64,000 nucleotides of DNA from assembly GCA_964384375.1 (NCBI GenBank), contig CAYLLN010000013.1, forward strand, positions 45,638 through 109,637. Reading direction: 5' to 3'. Source of the stretch: CAYLLN01 sp964384375 (GTDB lineage: Bacteria; Planctomycetota; Planctomycetia; Pirellulales; Pirellulaceae). The notes under the pieces were generated by a model. That model was not told the origin of the DNA, ran no database searches, and saw nothing but the letters and a program-made list of their open reading frames with translations. Of this stretch, positions 40,344 to 48,704 are shown piece after piece; the stretch's first letter is position 1; every line of letters starts with the position of its first letter. The translations under genes were made by a program, and so were the position numbers.

Positions 40344-41969
40344 CTACAGCGGGAAATCCTCGGTCGTCGCTTGCTTGCCGTAGATCGGCATGTGGCGGTA
40401 ATAGACTTCGAGGATCATCGTGGCCATCGACGTGCAATAGACGCGGCCGCCGGTCGTCGCGCCGTGGTCTCCCTTCATCATCCAGCTTCCCGTCTGGTGG
40501 CCGTTCTTGTCCTGCGTCTCGATCAGCCAATCGCGCATTTCCTTGTTCCACTTGTCCCACATCTCGTGCGGCTGGCCCACTTCGTCGCCGCCGTATTGCC
40601 GCATGACCTGCGTGGCATAGTAGTTGAAATACATGTTCCCCTTCGACGGACCGGTCGCCGAAATGAACTCGGCACCGCGCTGAATCGCCGGGTGGTCCAT
40701 TTTCCAGCCGAGATACATGCGGCAAAGCAGGCCAACCGCCGTCGTCGCATTGCCGCCACCCGGCCCGGTATAGCCGTACTTGGAACCGCTATCGGCCTGC
40801 ACGGAATCGAGAAACTTGATCGACCCCTGAATCGTCTCCTTCGGCACGATCAGATACGCCATGTGACCGCTCTTGAGAGCCATGAGCTGCCAGCCGACGA
40901 CCGACGTATCGCCCGCTTGCCGCGGAGCATAGCGCCAGCCGCCGCCCACAGGGTCCTGGGCATAGACAATGTGGTTGAGCGAGAGCTGCGCCGGAGCCAT
41001 CAGCCCCTTATCGTGCGTCATCGCGTACGCTTCGCACAGCACGATCGACGCCAGGCCGTGCGAGTACATGCTGCCACCGCCCTGGGCGAGGTCGCCCGCC
41101 TTCATGCCGCCCCGGTCCGATAGCTTGATCTGACTCGTGAGGAAGTAAAGACCGCGATTCACCGTGTCCTTGTACTTCCCTTGCTTGTGCGTCTGGCCAG
41201 CGCCGAGGAACGGGAGCAAGGCCATTGCCGTCGCACCGGTCTTGCAGTCTGCCAGTGAGCCCGCATCGCCGCAGCGTCCCTGGCATGGACCCGTTCGATG
41301 GTCAAAGCTCCAGCTGCCATCGGTATTCTGATGCTGTGCGAACCACTTCAGTGCCGCTGCGACGGCTGCTTCGCTCGCCTCGTTGCCGCCATACTTTGCG
41401 ACCATCTGTCCGCGCATCGCTTCACCGCGGCCAGCCACACCCGTCCCCGTGAACGAGCCGATCGTCGCCATCAGGTCGCTCTTGGGAGCCGTCTCTTCGC
41501 CGAAGTCCGACAGTTCGACCGAAACCGGAGCCGCATCGGCATCCATCGCTACCGTTGGCGTGTCTGTTGTCTCAACGACTTCAGCCGTCAACTGCTGCAC
41601 CACATCGCTCCGCTCTTCCGAAACGAGTGTCTCATCGACGTTGATCTCGATCTTTTCTTCCTTCAGCTCCTCAACCTCTTCGACTTCTTCCTCGGGCGGC
41701 GCCGTCATCTGCACCATGTTCGTAATGATCTTCGGCTCGATCGTCAGCAGGGCGAGGATCACGATCGTAATGAAATGCACGACCGCGCTCACCATCCATG
41801 CCGGGACCGCTTTGAACATCAGGAACGAACCGCTCGGCACGCCAGCCTCTTCGGCCGCGGCATCACCCTCTGGATTGGCAGCCTGAGCGGCAGCCGGCTG
41901 ATTGACGGGGACTGCCTGTGTCTTCCCCATTGGTTTGCCGGGTTGGGGAGCAGAAGGTGAAATGCTCAT
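40344..41969 (-). CDS. membrane-anchored cyclase/prenyltransferase-repeat protein (paralogue)
   Basis: The 541-aa protein has one membrane helix (AWMVSAVVHFITIVILALL, about 58-77), an acidic Glu-rich periplasmic stretch (EEEVEEVEELKEEKIEINVD, about 95-115) and a C-terminal repeat region like that of the gene after it. Units include ALKWFAQHQNTDGSWSFDHR, HIVYAQDPVGGGWRYAPRQA, FLDSVQADSGSKYGYTGPGG and DWLIETQDKNGHQTGSWMMK. No terpene-cyclase catalytic motif is visible. The layout (anchor plus barrel) is recurrent in planctomycetes. It lies 7 bases upstream of its paralogue, suggesting a pair acting together. Confidence 0.85.
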   Translation of the reverse strand: MSISPSAPQPGKPMGKTQAVPVNQPAAAQAANPEGDAAAEEAGVPSGSFLMFKAVPAWMVSAVVHFITIVILALLTIEPKIITNMVQMTAPPEEEVEEVEELKEEKIEINVDETLVSEERSDVVQQLTAEVVETTDTPTVAMDADAAPVSVELSDFGEETAPKSDLMATIGSFTGTGVAGRGEAMRGQMVAKYGGNEASEAAVAAALKWFAQHQNTDGSWSFDHRTGPCQGRCGDAGSLADCKTGATAMALLPFLGAGQTHKQGKYKDTVNRGLYFLTSQIKLSDRGGMKAGDLAQGGGSMYSHGLASIVLCEAYAMTHDKGLMAPAQLSLNHIVYAQDPVGGGWRYAPRQAGDTSVVGWQLMALKSGHMAYLIVPKETIQGSIKFLDSVQADSGSKYGYTGPGGGNATTAVGLLCRMYLGWKMDHPAIQRGAEFISATGPSKGNMYFNYYATQVMRQYGGDEVGQPHEMWDKWNKEMRDWLIETQDKNGHQTGSWMMKGDHGATTGGRVYCTSMATMILEVYYRHMPIYGKQATTEDFPL

Positions 41970-42315
41970 CGTGTGCCAGCTCCATCAAGCAGCATAATTG
42001 TTTAATTAATACGAGCGCCCCGCGGGCGAATCGTCGGGAGGTCGGCCGCCTCGTGTTTCAACAACTCATTGATCGTAAACCCTTAGGCTATCCGATTTTC
42101 GGTCGAATGCAAGCAAGAATTTTTGGCCAGCGAGAAGCATGGCAATTTTAAGACAGGCAGGTATGGTCACCCTTGGAATTTAACAATGCGCATTAGTTTC
42201 GCATGTCAAATCCCGAATTATTCCATGCGCACTTTTGCGAGGCTGCCGTGAGAGAGTTGACGAGTCGGGTGGCCCCCAATTGACCTTGCTGGCACGCGCC
42301 GATACATTTTTTCCC

Positions 42316-42341
42316 AACTCGACGGGCGGTCGAGTTTTTTT
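42316..42341 (+). terminator. intrinsic terminator or attenuator before nuoA
   Basis: AACTCGAC (42316-42323) and GTCGAGTT (42329-42336) form an 8-bp stem with a 5-base loop, directly followed by a T run to 42341. No plus-strand gene ends upstream, so it may act as an attenuator in a nuo leader transcript. Confidence 0.6.
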
Positions 42342-42349
42342 GAGGGACC

Positions 42350-42373
42350 ACTTTGTGATAAGATTCACAAAGT
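42350..42373. promoter_or_regulatory. perfect palindrome upstream of nuoA
   Basis: ACTTTGTGA (42350-42358) and TCACAAAGT (42365-42373) are exact reverse complements around a 6-base centre TAAGAT. The size and spacing suit an operator for a dimeric regulator, and TAAGAT could serve as a -10 element. It ends 37 bases before nuoA. Confidence 0.5.
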
Positions 42374-42410
42374 CGCCGGGTCGCCTTAAATCCATGCCGG
42401 CACGCCATTT

Positions 42411-42827
42411 ATGGACTCCGTTCTGCTGCCGATTCTGATTTTCGCGGCTTGTGCTACCGCCCTTTCTCTCGGCATGCTCGGCATCGCGTCGGTTTTTGGC
42501 CCGAAACGTCAAAGCGCGGTCAAGCAGATGCCGTACGAGAGCGGCATGGACCCGATTCACGACGCTCACCGGCGGTTCGATGTCCGCTTTCACCTGGTTG
42601 CCATCGCCTTTTTGATCTTCGACGTCGAACTCCTCTTCCTCTATCCCTGGGCGGTTGCCACACGGAGCGAATCAGGTATCGATGCTGCCGTCCGCCAGGC
42701 GGCCGCCGCTGCGGAACCGCTGGGTTACACCCGCGGTCTCGTGTTCGGCGAAGTGATGGTCTTCATGGCCCTGCTCGCCCTCGGCCTCGTCTATGCGTGG
42801 AAGAAGGGGGTGTTCCAGTGGCGCTAG
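42411..42827 (+). CDS. nuoA: NADH-quinone oxidoreductase subunit A
   Basis: NuoA is a small membrane subunit of complex I at the quinone-site junction. The 138-aa protein has three membrane spans and the key block KQMPYESGMDPIHDAHRRFD (ESG motif), RFHLVAIAFLIFDVELLFLY and the final AWKKGVFQWR. It starts the 14-gene operon. NuoB starts ten bases before its stop, in another frame. Confidence 0.94.
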   Translation: MDSVLLPILIFAACATALSLGMLGIASVFGPKRQSAVKQMPYESGMDPIHDAHRRFDVRFHLVAIAFLIFDVELLFLYPWAVATRSESGIDAAVRQAAAAAEPLGYTRGLVFGEVMVFMALLALGLVYAWKKGVFQWR

Positions 42828-43372
42828 AACACAGCAAATCGGACGTGCCCGAAAACGTCGTCGTTACCAAGCTCGACGAGATCGCCAGTTGGTGCCGCAA
42901 GAACAGCCTCTGGCCCATGCCGTTTGCCACCGCCTGTTGCGGCATTGAGCTGATGGCGACCGGCGCAAGCAAGCACGACCTAGCCCGCTTCGGAGCGGAG
43001 GTCTTCCGATTCAGCCCGCGGCAGTGCGACCTGATGATCGTCGCCGGCCGCGTGGCGATGAAGATGCTTCCGGTGCTGCAACGCATCTGGATGCAGATGC
43101 ACGAGCCGAAGTGGTGCATCTCAATGGGCGCCTGTGCCTCGACTGGTGGCGTTTTCGATACGTACGCGGTCGTGCAAGGGATCGACCGCTTCATCCCGGT
43201 CGATGTCTATGTCCCGGGTTGCCCTCCGCGACCCGAACAGCTCATTCAATCGATTATCGACCTGCAAGAGAAGATCCAGCGCGAAGGAACGATCGACGGC
43301 AAAGAGTTCGAACTCGCTTCTCGCCAGCAGCCCAAGCGAGCCCTCGTCGAACTGCCGCTGTACGGCAAATGA
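42818..43372 (+). CDS. nuoB: NADH-quinone oxidoreductase subunit B
   Basis: NuoB holds the N2 [4Fe-4S] cluster that passes electrons to quinone. Tandem cysteines in FATACCGIELMA, then GACAS and the VPGCPPRPE block give all four ligands. It starts at GTG 42818, overlapping nuoA; the frame is open upstream but that is the nuoA coding region. Length 184 aa is normal. Repeats fill the 98-base gap before nuoC. Confidence 0.94.
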   Translation: MALEHSKSDVPENVVVTKLDEIASWCRKNSLWPMPFATACCGIELMATGASKHDLARFGAEVFRFSPRQCDLMIVAGRVAMKMLPVLQRIWMQMHEPKWCISMGACASTGGVFDTYAVVQGIDRFIPVDVYVPGCPPRPEQLIQSIIDLQEKIQREGTIDGKEFELASRQQPKRALVELPLYGK

Positions 43373-43385
43373 CACTCATGGTAGC

Positions 43386-43465
43386 CCGAAGCGTAAGCGA
43401 GGAAAACCGATACTAACCCGACGCGTAAGCGAGGGACTGATTTGACCAGTACTGATTTGACCAGT
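43386..43465. repeat. dispersed and tandem repeats between nuoB and nuoC
   Basis: CGAAGCGTAAGCGAGGA (43387-43403) and CGACGCGTAAGCGAGGG (from 43419) are near copies of each other and of the sequence at 57767-57784. ACTGATTTGACCAGT occurs twice in perfect tandem (43436-43450 and 43451-43465). Confidence 0.7.
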
Positions 43466-43470
43466 GACGA

Positions 43471-43965
43471 ATGACAAGTGACACCCTCACCACCCTCGAA
43501 GCCCGCCTCGGTTCGCTCTCCTCGAGCGAGTTCCGCGGCCAATCGCGCGTCGTCATCCCGCGCGACAAGCTGCTGGATGCCATGCGCATCCTCCGCGACG
43601 AGCGTGGCTTTGATCTCTTGGTCGATGTCACCTGCGTCGATTATCTGAATTACCGCGACGCGACCGACCGCTTCGGACTCGTCTATCTGCTCGCCAACAC
43701 CACGACGAACGAGCGGCTGACCGTCCGCGTCTTCGTGAACGAGCCCGATCTCGCCGTCCCGTCGATGTTCGATCTCTGGAGCGGGGCCGACTGGATGGAA
43801 CGTGAAGTCTTTGACATGTACGGCATCGTTTTCGAGGGGCATCCCGATCTCCGCCGCATCCTGATGCCCGCGGAATTCACCGCGTTTCCGCTCCGCAAGG
43901 ATTACCCGATGCAGGGCCGCGGCGAACGGCACAATTTCCCGGTCCTCACGCGGAGCGAAGCTTAG
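43471..43965 (+). CDS. nuoC: NADH-quinone oxidoreductase subunit C
   Basis: NuoC is a peripheral-arm subunit that contacts NuoD. The 164-aa protein shows DVTCVDYLNYRDATDRFGLV, SADWMEREVFDMYGI-like (SGADWMEREVFDMYGIVFEG) and PLRKDYPMQGRGERHNF, the family blocks ending in the usual DYP. It is a separate protein, not a CD fusion, and lies five bases upstream of nuoD. Confidence 0.94.
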   Translation: MTSDTLTTLEARLGSLSSSEFRGQSRVVIPRDKLLDAMRILRDERGFDLLVDVTCVDYLNYRDATDRFGLVYLLANTTTNERLTVRVFVNEPDLAVPSMFDLWSGADWMEREVFDMYGIVFEGHPDLRRILMPAEFTAFPLRKDYPMQGRGERHNFPVLTRSEA

Positions 43966-43969
43966 CCCC

Positions 43970-45190
43970 ATGTCGCTCGCCGAAGCCTTTGCCGACCGTC
44001 CCCGCGAGTCCACGCAGGACTACCACTGGACGCTCAACTTCGGCCCACAGCATCCGGCCACGCACACCACGCTGCGCCTCGTGCTCAAGCTCGACGGCGA
44101 GCGTGTAGTCGATGCCCTCCCCGACATCGGCTACCTGCACAGCGGCTTTGAGAAACTCGGCGAGCACCTCGACTACAATCAGTACGTCACGATCACCGAC
44201 CGGATGAACTACATCTCGCCGGTGGCGAACAACGTCGCCTGGCACGGAGCGGTCGAGCGGCTCCTGGGCATCGAGATCACGCCGCGGACGAAATACCTCC
44301 GGACGATCGTCGCGGAACTGGCCCGCATCAGCGACCACTTGCTCTGCACGGGGGCGATGGGACTCGACACCGGGGCGTTCACGTTCTTTCTCTACGCGTT
44401 CTACCAGCGGGAAGTCATCTACGACATCATCGAAACGCTTTCCGGCCAGCGTTTTCATCCGAGTTACACCCGCACCGGCGGCCTGTCGCAGGATTTCACG
44501 CCCCTGGTGATCGAGAAGATTCGGACGTTCATCAAGACGTTCCCGCAGACGCTCGACGACATGGAGCGGCTCCTCAACCGCAACCGCATCTTCGTCGATC
44601 GGACGAAGGGGGTCGGCGTCCTGTCGAAGGCGGAAGCGACCAACCGCAGCGCCACCGGCCCGATTGCCCGTGCCAGCGGTGTGACGCGCGACCTCCGGAA
44701 GGATGAACCGTACCTGGCCTACGCCGACTTTGACTTCCAGGTCTGCTGTGCGACTGCCGGCGACTGCTTCGCTCGCTATTACGTCCGCATGGCCGAGATG
44801 CGCGAGAGCCTGAAGATCCTTTCGCAGGCGATCGATAACATTCCCGCCGGGCCGATCAACGTCGGCATCGACGAGCGGATGACGCTGCCGCCGAAGTCGC
44901 AGGTCTATCAGACGATCGAAGGGACGATCACGCACTTCGAACTCGTCATGCAGAACCGGGGCTTCACCGTCCCGAACGAAGAGTCGTATGCCGCGATTGA
45001 ATCCCCCAACGGCGAGCTGGGGTTCTATGTCGTCGGCGACGGAAGCGATGCGGCCTACCGCGCCCGTTGCCGGCCGCCATCATTCATTCACTTTGCCCTC
45101 TTCCCGCAACTCATCCGCGGCCACACGCTCAGCGACGTGGTGGCGGTGCTGGGAAGCCTGAACATCATTGCCGCGGAGCTGGATCGGTAG
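43970..45190 (+). CDS. nuoD: NADH-quinone oxidoreductase subunit D
   Basis: The 49-kDa-type subunit forms the quinone-binding cavity with NuoB. The 406-aa protein has NFGPQHPATHTTLRLVLKLD, HSGFEKLGEHLDYNQYV, ARISDHLLCTGAMGLDTGAF and the terminal RPPSFIHFALFPQLIRGHTL, then SDVVAVLGSLNIIAAELDR, all diagnostic. The quinone-site His and Asp positions look intact. nuoE begins five bases after its stop. Confidence 0.96.
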   Translation: MSLAEAFADRPRESTQDYHWTLNFGPQHPATHTTLRLVLKLDGERVVDALPDIGYLHSGFEKLGEHLDYNQYVTITDRMNYISPVANNVAWHGAVERLLGIEITPRTKYLRTIVAELARISDHLLCTGAMGLDTGAFTFFLYAFYQREVIYDIIETLSGQRFHPSYTRTGGLSQDFTPLVIEKIRTFIKTFPQTLDDMERLLNRNRIFVDRTKGVGVLSKAEATNRSATGPIARASGVTRDLRKDEPYLAYADFDFQVCCATAGDCFARYYVRMAEMRESLKILSQAIDNIPAGPINVGIDERMTLPPKSQVYQTIEGTITHFELVMQNRGFTVPNEESYAAIESPNGELGFYVVGDGSDAAYRARCRPPSFIHFALFPQLIRGHTLSDVVAVLGSLNIIAAELDR

Positions 45191-45194
45191 CGGA

Positions 45195-45680
45195 ATGACC
45201 GGACAAACACAAATCCTGACGGACGAAATGGTGGAGGCCATCAAAGCCTTCATCCCGCGCTACCCTTCCAAACAAGCGGTGACACTGCCGGCTTTGCATA
45301 TCGTCAACGAGGCGCTGCGCTACGTTCCACGGCAGGCGGTCATCGAGATTGCCGCTCTACTCGACCTGACTCCCGCTCAGGTTCAAGACACGCTCACGTT
45401 TTATGGCTACTTCAAGCAGGACGCTCCGCACGGCCGCTGCCGCTTGTGGGTCTGCCGCTCGATTAGCTGCGCTCTCCGCGGGGCCGACGACTTGCTCGAT
45501 CATCTGAGCCACACACTGCACGTCCAGCCGGGCGAAACGACGCCCGACGGCCGTGTGACGCTCGAATATGCCGAATGCCTGGGTGCCTGCGAACACGCGC
45601 CGTGCATCCTGGCCAACAACGACCTGCACAAGTCCGTAAGCCAGCCGCAAGCGGACCAACTCGTAAAGTCATTCCCCTAG
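45195..45680 (+). CDS. nuoE: NADH-quinone oxidoreductase subunit E
   Basis: NuoE carries the N1a [2Fe-2S] cluster of the NADH module. The 161-aa protein has ALRYVPRQAVIEIAALLDLT, VCRSISCALRGADDLLDHL (CxxxxC) and YAECLGACEHAPCILAN (CxxxC), the four ligands. The ATG at 45195 is used: the frame extends into nuoD but homology starts here. Confidence 0.93.
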   Translation: MTGQTQILTDEMVEAIKAFIPRYPSKQAVTLPALHIVNEALRYVPRQAVIEIAALLDLTPAQVQDTLTFYGYFKQDAPHGRCRLWVCRSISCALRGADDLLDHLSHTLHVQPGETTPDGRVTLEYAECLGACEHAPCILANNDLHKSVSQPQADQLVKSFP

Positions 45681-45702
45681 CCACTAACCACTAGCACTCC
45701 CC

Positions 45703-47058
45703 GTGCCCGACTTCGAACCAGTCCTGTTAGCCAACGTCGGCAAGCCCGACAGTTACACCCGCGCCGCCTACGAGCGGAACGGCGGCTATCAGGCGCTGCG
45801 CAAAGTGCTCACGGGTTCGGCGCCGAAGGACGTGATCGAGACGATTAAGGGGAGCGGTCTTCGCGGACGTGGCGGGGCGGGCTTTCCGACGGGTCTGAAG
45901 TGGACGTTTCTTCCGCCCAACCACCCGGGGCCGATCTACTTCTGCCTCAATGCCGACGAAAGCGAGCCGGGGACATTCAACAACCGCATCCTGATGGAGG
46001 ATGACCCGCATCAGGTGCTCGAAGGGCTGATTCTCAGTTGCTTTGCCACGCAGGCCCGTGCCGCCTATTACTACATGCGGTGCGAGTATCCGCTCGCGTT
46101 CCAGCGGACCAGCCAGGCCTTGGCCGAGTGCTACGAAGCGGGCTACTTGGGTCAGAACATCCTCGGCAGCGGCTACTCGCTCGATATCTACATGCACCGC
46201 GGAGCGGGGGCGTACATCTGCGGCGAAGAGACAGGCCTGATCGAAAGCCTGGAAGGGAAGCGGGCTTGGCCCCGCATTAAGCCGCCATTTCCGGCCGTCG
46301 AAGGGGCGTTCCGCAAGCCGACGGTTGTCAACAACGTCGAAACGGTCGCTTGCGTCAAGCAGATCATGGATCGCGGCGTGGACTGGTTCAAATCGATCGG
46401 CGTCCCCCCCGATCCGGCCAATCCCCGCGATGCCGGCAGCTACGGGCCGAAGCTCTACTGCCTCTCCGGCCACATCAACAAGCCCGGCTGCTACGAAGCG
46501 CCGCTCGGCATCACCTGCCAGGAACTGATCGACCGCTACGGCGGCGGGATCTGGCAGGGGCGGAAGGCGAAGGCGGCGATTCCCGGCGGCATCAGCATGG
46601 GGCTCCTCACGGCCGACGAGTTCCATTGCCCGCTCGACTTCAATGGCCCCGGCAAGTTTGGCTGCTTGGGCCTCGGCACCGCCGCGGTTGTCGTGATGGA
46701 CGAGACGACGCGGATGATCGACTTCCTGCACAACAGTTGCCGCTTCTTCTCGCACGAAAGCTGCGGCCAATGCACGCCGTGCCGCGAGGGGACGAGTTGG
46801 GCGACGAAGATGCTCACCCGCATCAAGGCGGGCAAGGGGCGCGTGAAGGATCTCGACCTGCTCGCGGAGATCGGCGACACGATCGGCATCATGCCCGGTA
46901 CGACGATCTGCGGCCTGGCCGACGGCGCCGCCTGGCCCATCAAGAACTGCATCAAGAAGTTTCGCCCCGAACTCGAAGCGTACCTCAAAGCCACCAACCC
47001 CAGCGGCTGGATGGAGACGAAGCCCGTCCCCGCCCTGCAACTCCAAGCGATTCACTAA
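45703..47058 (+). CDS. nuoF: NADH-quinone oxidoreductase subunit F
   Basis: NuoF binds FMN and NADH and has the N3 [4Fe-4S] cluster. The 451-aa protein shows GLRGRGGAGFPTGLKWTFLP (NADH), CLNADESEPGTFNNR (FMN), GAGAYICGEETGLIESLEGK and FSHESCGQCTPCREGTSWA (three cluster Cys). It starts at GTG 45703. It is ten bases upstream of nuoG. Confidence 0.96.
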   Translation: MPDFEPVLLANVGKPDSYTRAAYERNGGYQALRKVLTGSAPKDVIETIKGSGLRGRGGAGFPTGLKWTFLPPNHPGPIYFCLNADESEPGTFNNRILMEDDPHQVLEGLILSCFATQARAAYYYMRCEYPLAFQRTSQALAECYEAGYLGQNILGSGYSLDIYMHRGAGAYICGEETGLIESLEGKRAWPRIKPPFPAVEGAFRKPTVVNNVETVACVKQIMDRGVDWFKSIGVPPDPANPRDAGSYGPKLYCLSGHINKPGCYEAPLGITCQELIDRYGGGIWQGRKAKAAIPGGISMGLLTADEFHCPLDFNGPGKFGCLGLGTAAVVVMDETTRMIDFLHNSCRFFSHESCGQCTPCREGTSWATKMLTRIKAGKGRVKDLDLLAEIGDTIGIMPGTTICGLADGAAWPIKNCIKKFRPELEAYLKATNPSGWMETKPVPALQLQAIH

Positions 47059-47067
47059 GCACCGGAC

Positions 47068-48699
47068 ATGCCGACCGTAACCGTTGACGGAATCGAAGTT
47101 GCCATTGGCGACAAAGAACGCCTGAATGGCATTCAGGCGGCGCGGCGCGCCGGCGTTGAGATTCCGCATTACTGTTGGCACGCTGGGCTGTCGGTCGTTG
47201 CCAGTTGCCGGATGTGCCTGGTAGAAGCGGGGAAAAAGGACGACAAGACGGGCAAGGTCGTGATGCAGCCGCGGGTGGTCCCCGCCTGCCAAACTCCCGC
47301 CACGGCCGACACGGTCTTCATCACGAATAGCGACAAGGTGAAGAATGCACGAGCGATGGTCGAGGAAGACTTGCTTCTTCGCCACCCGGTCGATTGCCCC
47401 ATCTGCGACAAGGCGGGCGAATGCTCGCTGCAAGACTACCACTTTGAGCACGGCCGCCCCGAGCGTCGGGCCGACATTCAGCCCTTCACCAGCCGCCGCC
47501 GCGAGCTGGGTGATACGGTTACGCTGTTCGTCGATCGGTGCGTGATGTGTACCCGCTGCGTTCGCTTCGCCCGCGAGATTTCCGGGACGAGCGAGCTGAT
47601 GGTGATCAACCGCGGGGCGCACGAAGAGATCGACGTCTTCCGAAACGACAACGGCGAAATTCAGTTCCCGCTCGACAACAAGCTCTCGGGCAACGTCGTC
47701 GATCTCTGCCCGGTCGGCGCACTGGGAGACAAAGACTTCCTGTACCAGCAGCGGGTCTGGTTCATGAAGGACCACGACAGCGTCTGCGCGGGCTGCTCCA
47801 CCGGCTGCTCAATCAAGGTCGAGGAGAATCAGGATCGCATCTATCGCCTGAAGCCGCGCGAGAACCCGCACGTCAACCAATGGTGGATGTGCGATGAAGG
47901 GCGCTACGGCTGGAAACACGTCCACGACGAGCATCGCCTGACGGGCGCGAGACGGCGCGACGGCAAGCAGATGGTGAATGCCGAGTGGCCGCAGCTCATC
48001 CCTGAGTTGGCTGCCAAACTGAACAAAGCCGGCCTGCTCGCGGCAGTTCTCTCGCCCCATTTGACCGTCGAAGAGGTGTATTTGCTCGGAACGCTCGTTC
48101 GGAGCATTGATTCCAAGGCCGTGCTTGCCGTCGGACCGATTCCGACGGAAGGAAAGGACGAACGCTTCGCGACCGGCTTTACGATCCGGGCCGAAAAATG
48201 TCCGAATCGCAAAGGTGTTGAAGCGATCGCGAGCGCCCTTGGCGGCGGCCTCTTGAATTGGGGCGATTTCCTGGCCCAGGTCGAAGCCGGCCAGTTCGGC
48301 GGCGTCTGGGTCAGTGGCGGCTATCACACGCCTTGGAACGATGCCGACGTGGCCGCGAAGTTCGCGAACGTGAAGCTCCTCGTCGTGCAGGACTGCTTCG
48401 CTTCGCCGCTCTTCGAGCGAGCCGATTATCAGCTTCCCGGTGCGACATTCGCCGAGCGGGCCGGGAGCTACGTGAATGCCAACGACCGGCTGCAATCGTT
48501 CGGCTGGGCGATTCGCCCACCGGCCGGCGTGATGACCGAAGGGCAGCTCTATTGGCAGCTTCTCGGCCGTCCGGGTTTGTATCGTCCCAAGGAAGTGCTG
48601 GCCGAAATTGCTCGTGAAATTATAGCCTTTAGCGCGGCTGCCGCGGGTGTGCCAGACGTCGGCATCGATCTCAAAGTCAATCAACTAGTTTCAGCCTGA
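47068..48699 (+). CDS. nuoG: NADH-quinone oxidoreductase subunit G (short form)
   Basis: NuoG carries the [2Fe-2S] and two [4Fe-4S] clusters of the NADH module. The 543-aa protein has an N-terminal ferredoxin-like domain (GVEIPHYCWHAGLSVVASCR, then MCLVEAG), the DCPICDKAGECSLQDYHFEH block, VMCTRCVRFARE and a third CAGCSTGCSIKVEENQDR motif. The molybdopterin-like C-terminal domain is short: typical NuoG is near 700-900 aa, so this is a reduced form, as in several bacteria. Confidence 0.93.
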   Translation: MPTVTVDGIEVAIGDKERLNGIQAARRAGVEIPHYCWHAGLSVVASCRMCLVEAGKKDDKTGKVVMQPRVVPACQTPATADTVFITNSDKVKNARAMVEEDLLLRHPVDCPICDKAGECSLQDYHFEHGRPERRADIQPFTSRRRELGDTVTLFVDRCVMCTRCVRFAREISGTSELMVINRGAHEEIDVFRNDNGEIQFPLDNKLSGNVVDLCPVGALGDKDFLYQQRVWFMKDHDSVCAGCSTGCSIKVEENQDRIYRLKPRENPHVNQWWMCDEGRYGWKHVHDEHRLTGARRRDGKQMVNAEWPQLIPELAAKLNKAGLLAAVLSPHLTVEEVYLLGTLVRSIDSKAVLAVGPIPTEGKDERFATGFTIRAEKCPNRKGVEAIASALGGGLLNWGDFLAQVEAGQFGGVWVSGGYHTPWNDADVAAKFANVKLLVVQDCFASPLFERADYQLPGATFAERAGSYVNANDRLQSFGWAIRPPAGVMTEGQLYWQLLGRPGLYRPKEVLAEIAREIIAFSAAAAGVPDVGIDLKVNQLVSA

Positions 48700-48704
48700 C
48701 CCTG

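Larger units (their letters stand above)
41970..42410. other. 441-bp intergenic region upstream of the nuo operon
   Basis: Divergent control region between the cyclase-repeat gene and nuoA. It is richer in A/T than the genes and holds a terminator-like hairpin (42316-42341) and a perfect palindrome (42350-42373) close to nuoA. I see no gene. Confidence 0.6.

Noticed and set aside
45727..47775. 682-codon open frame on the minus strand across nuoF/nuoG
   Set aside because: It is the antisense of two clear genes. High GC and codon bias make long antisense frames common here; the translation has no family features.
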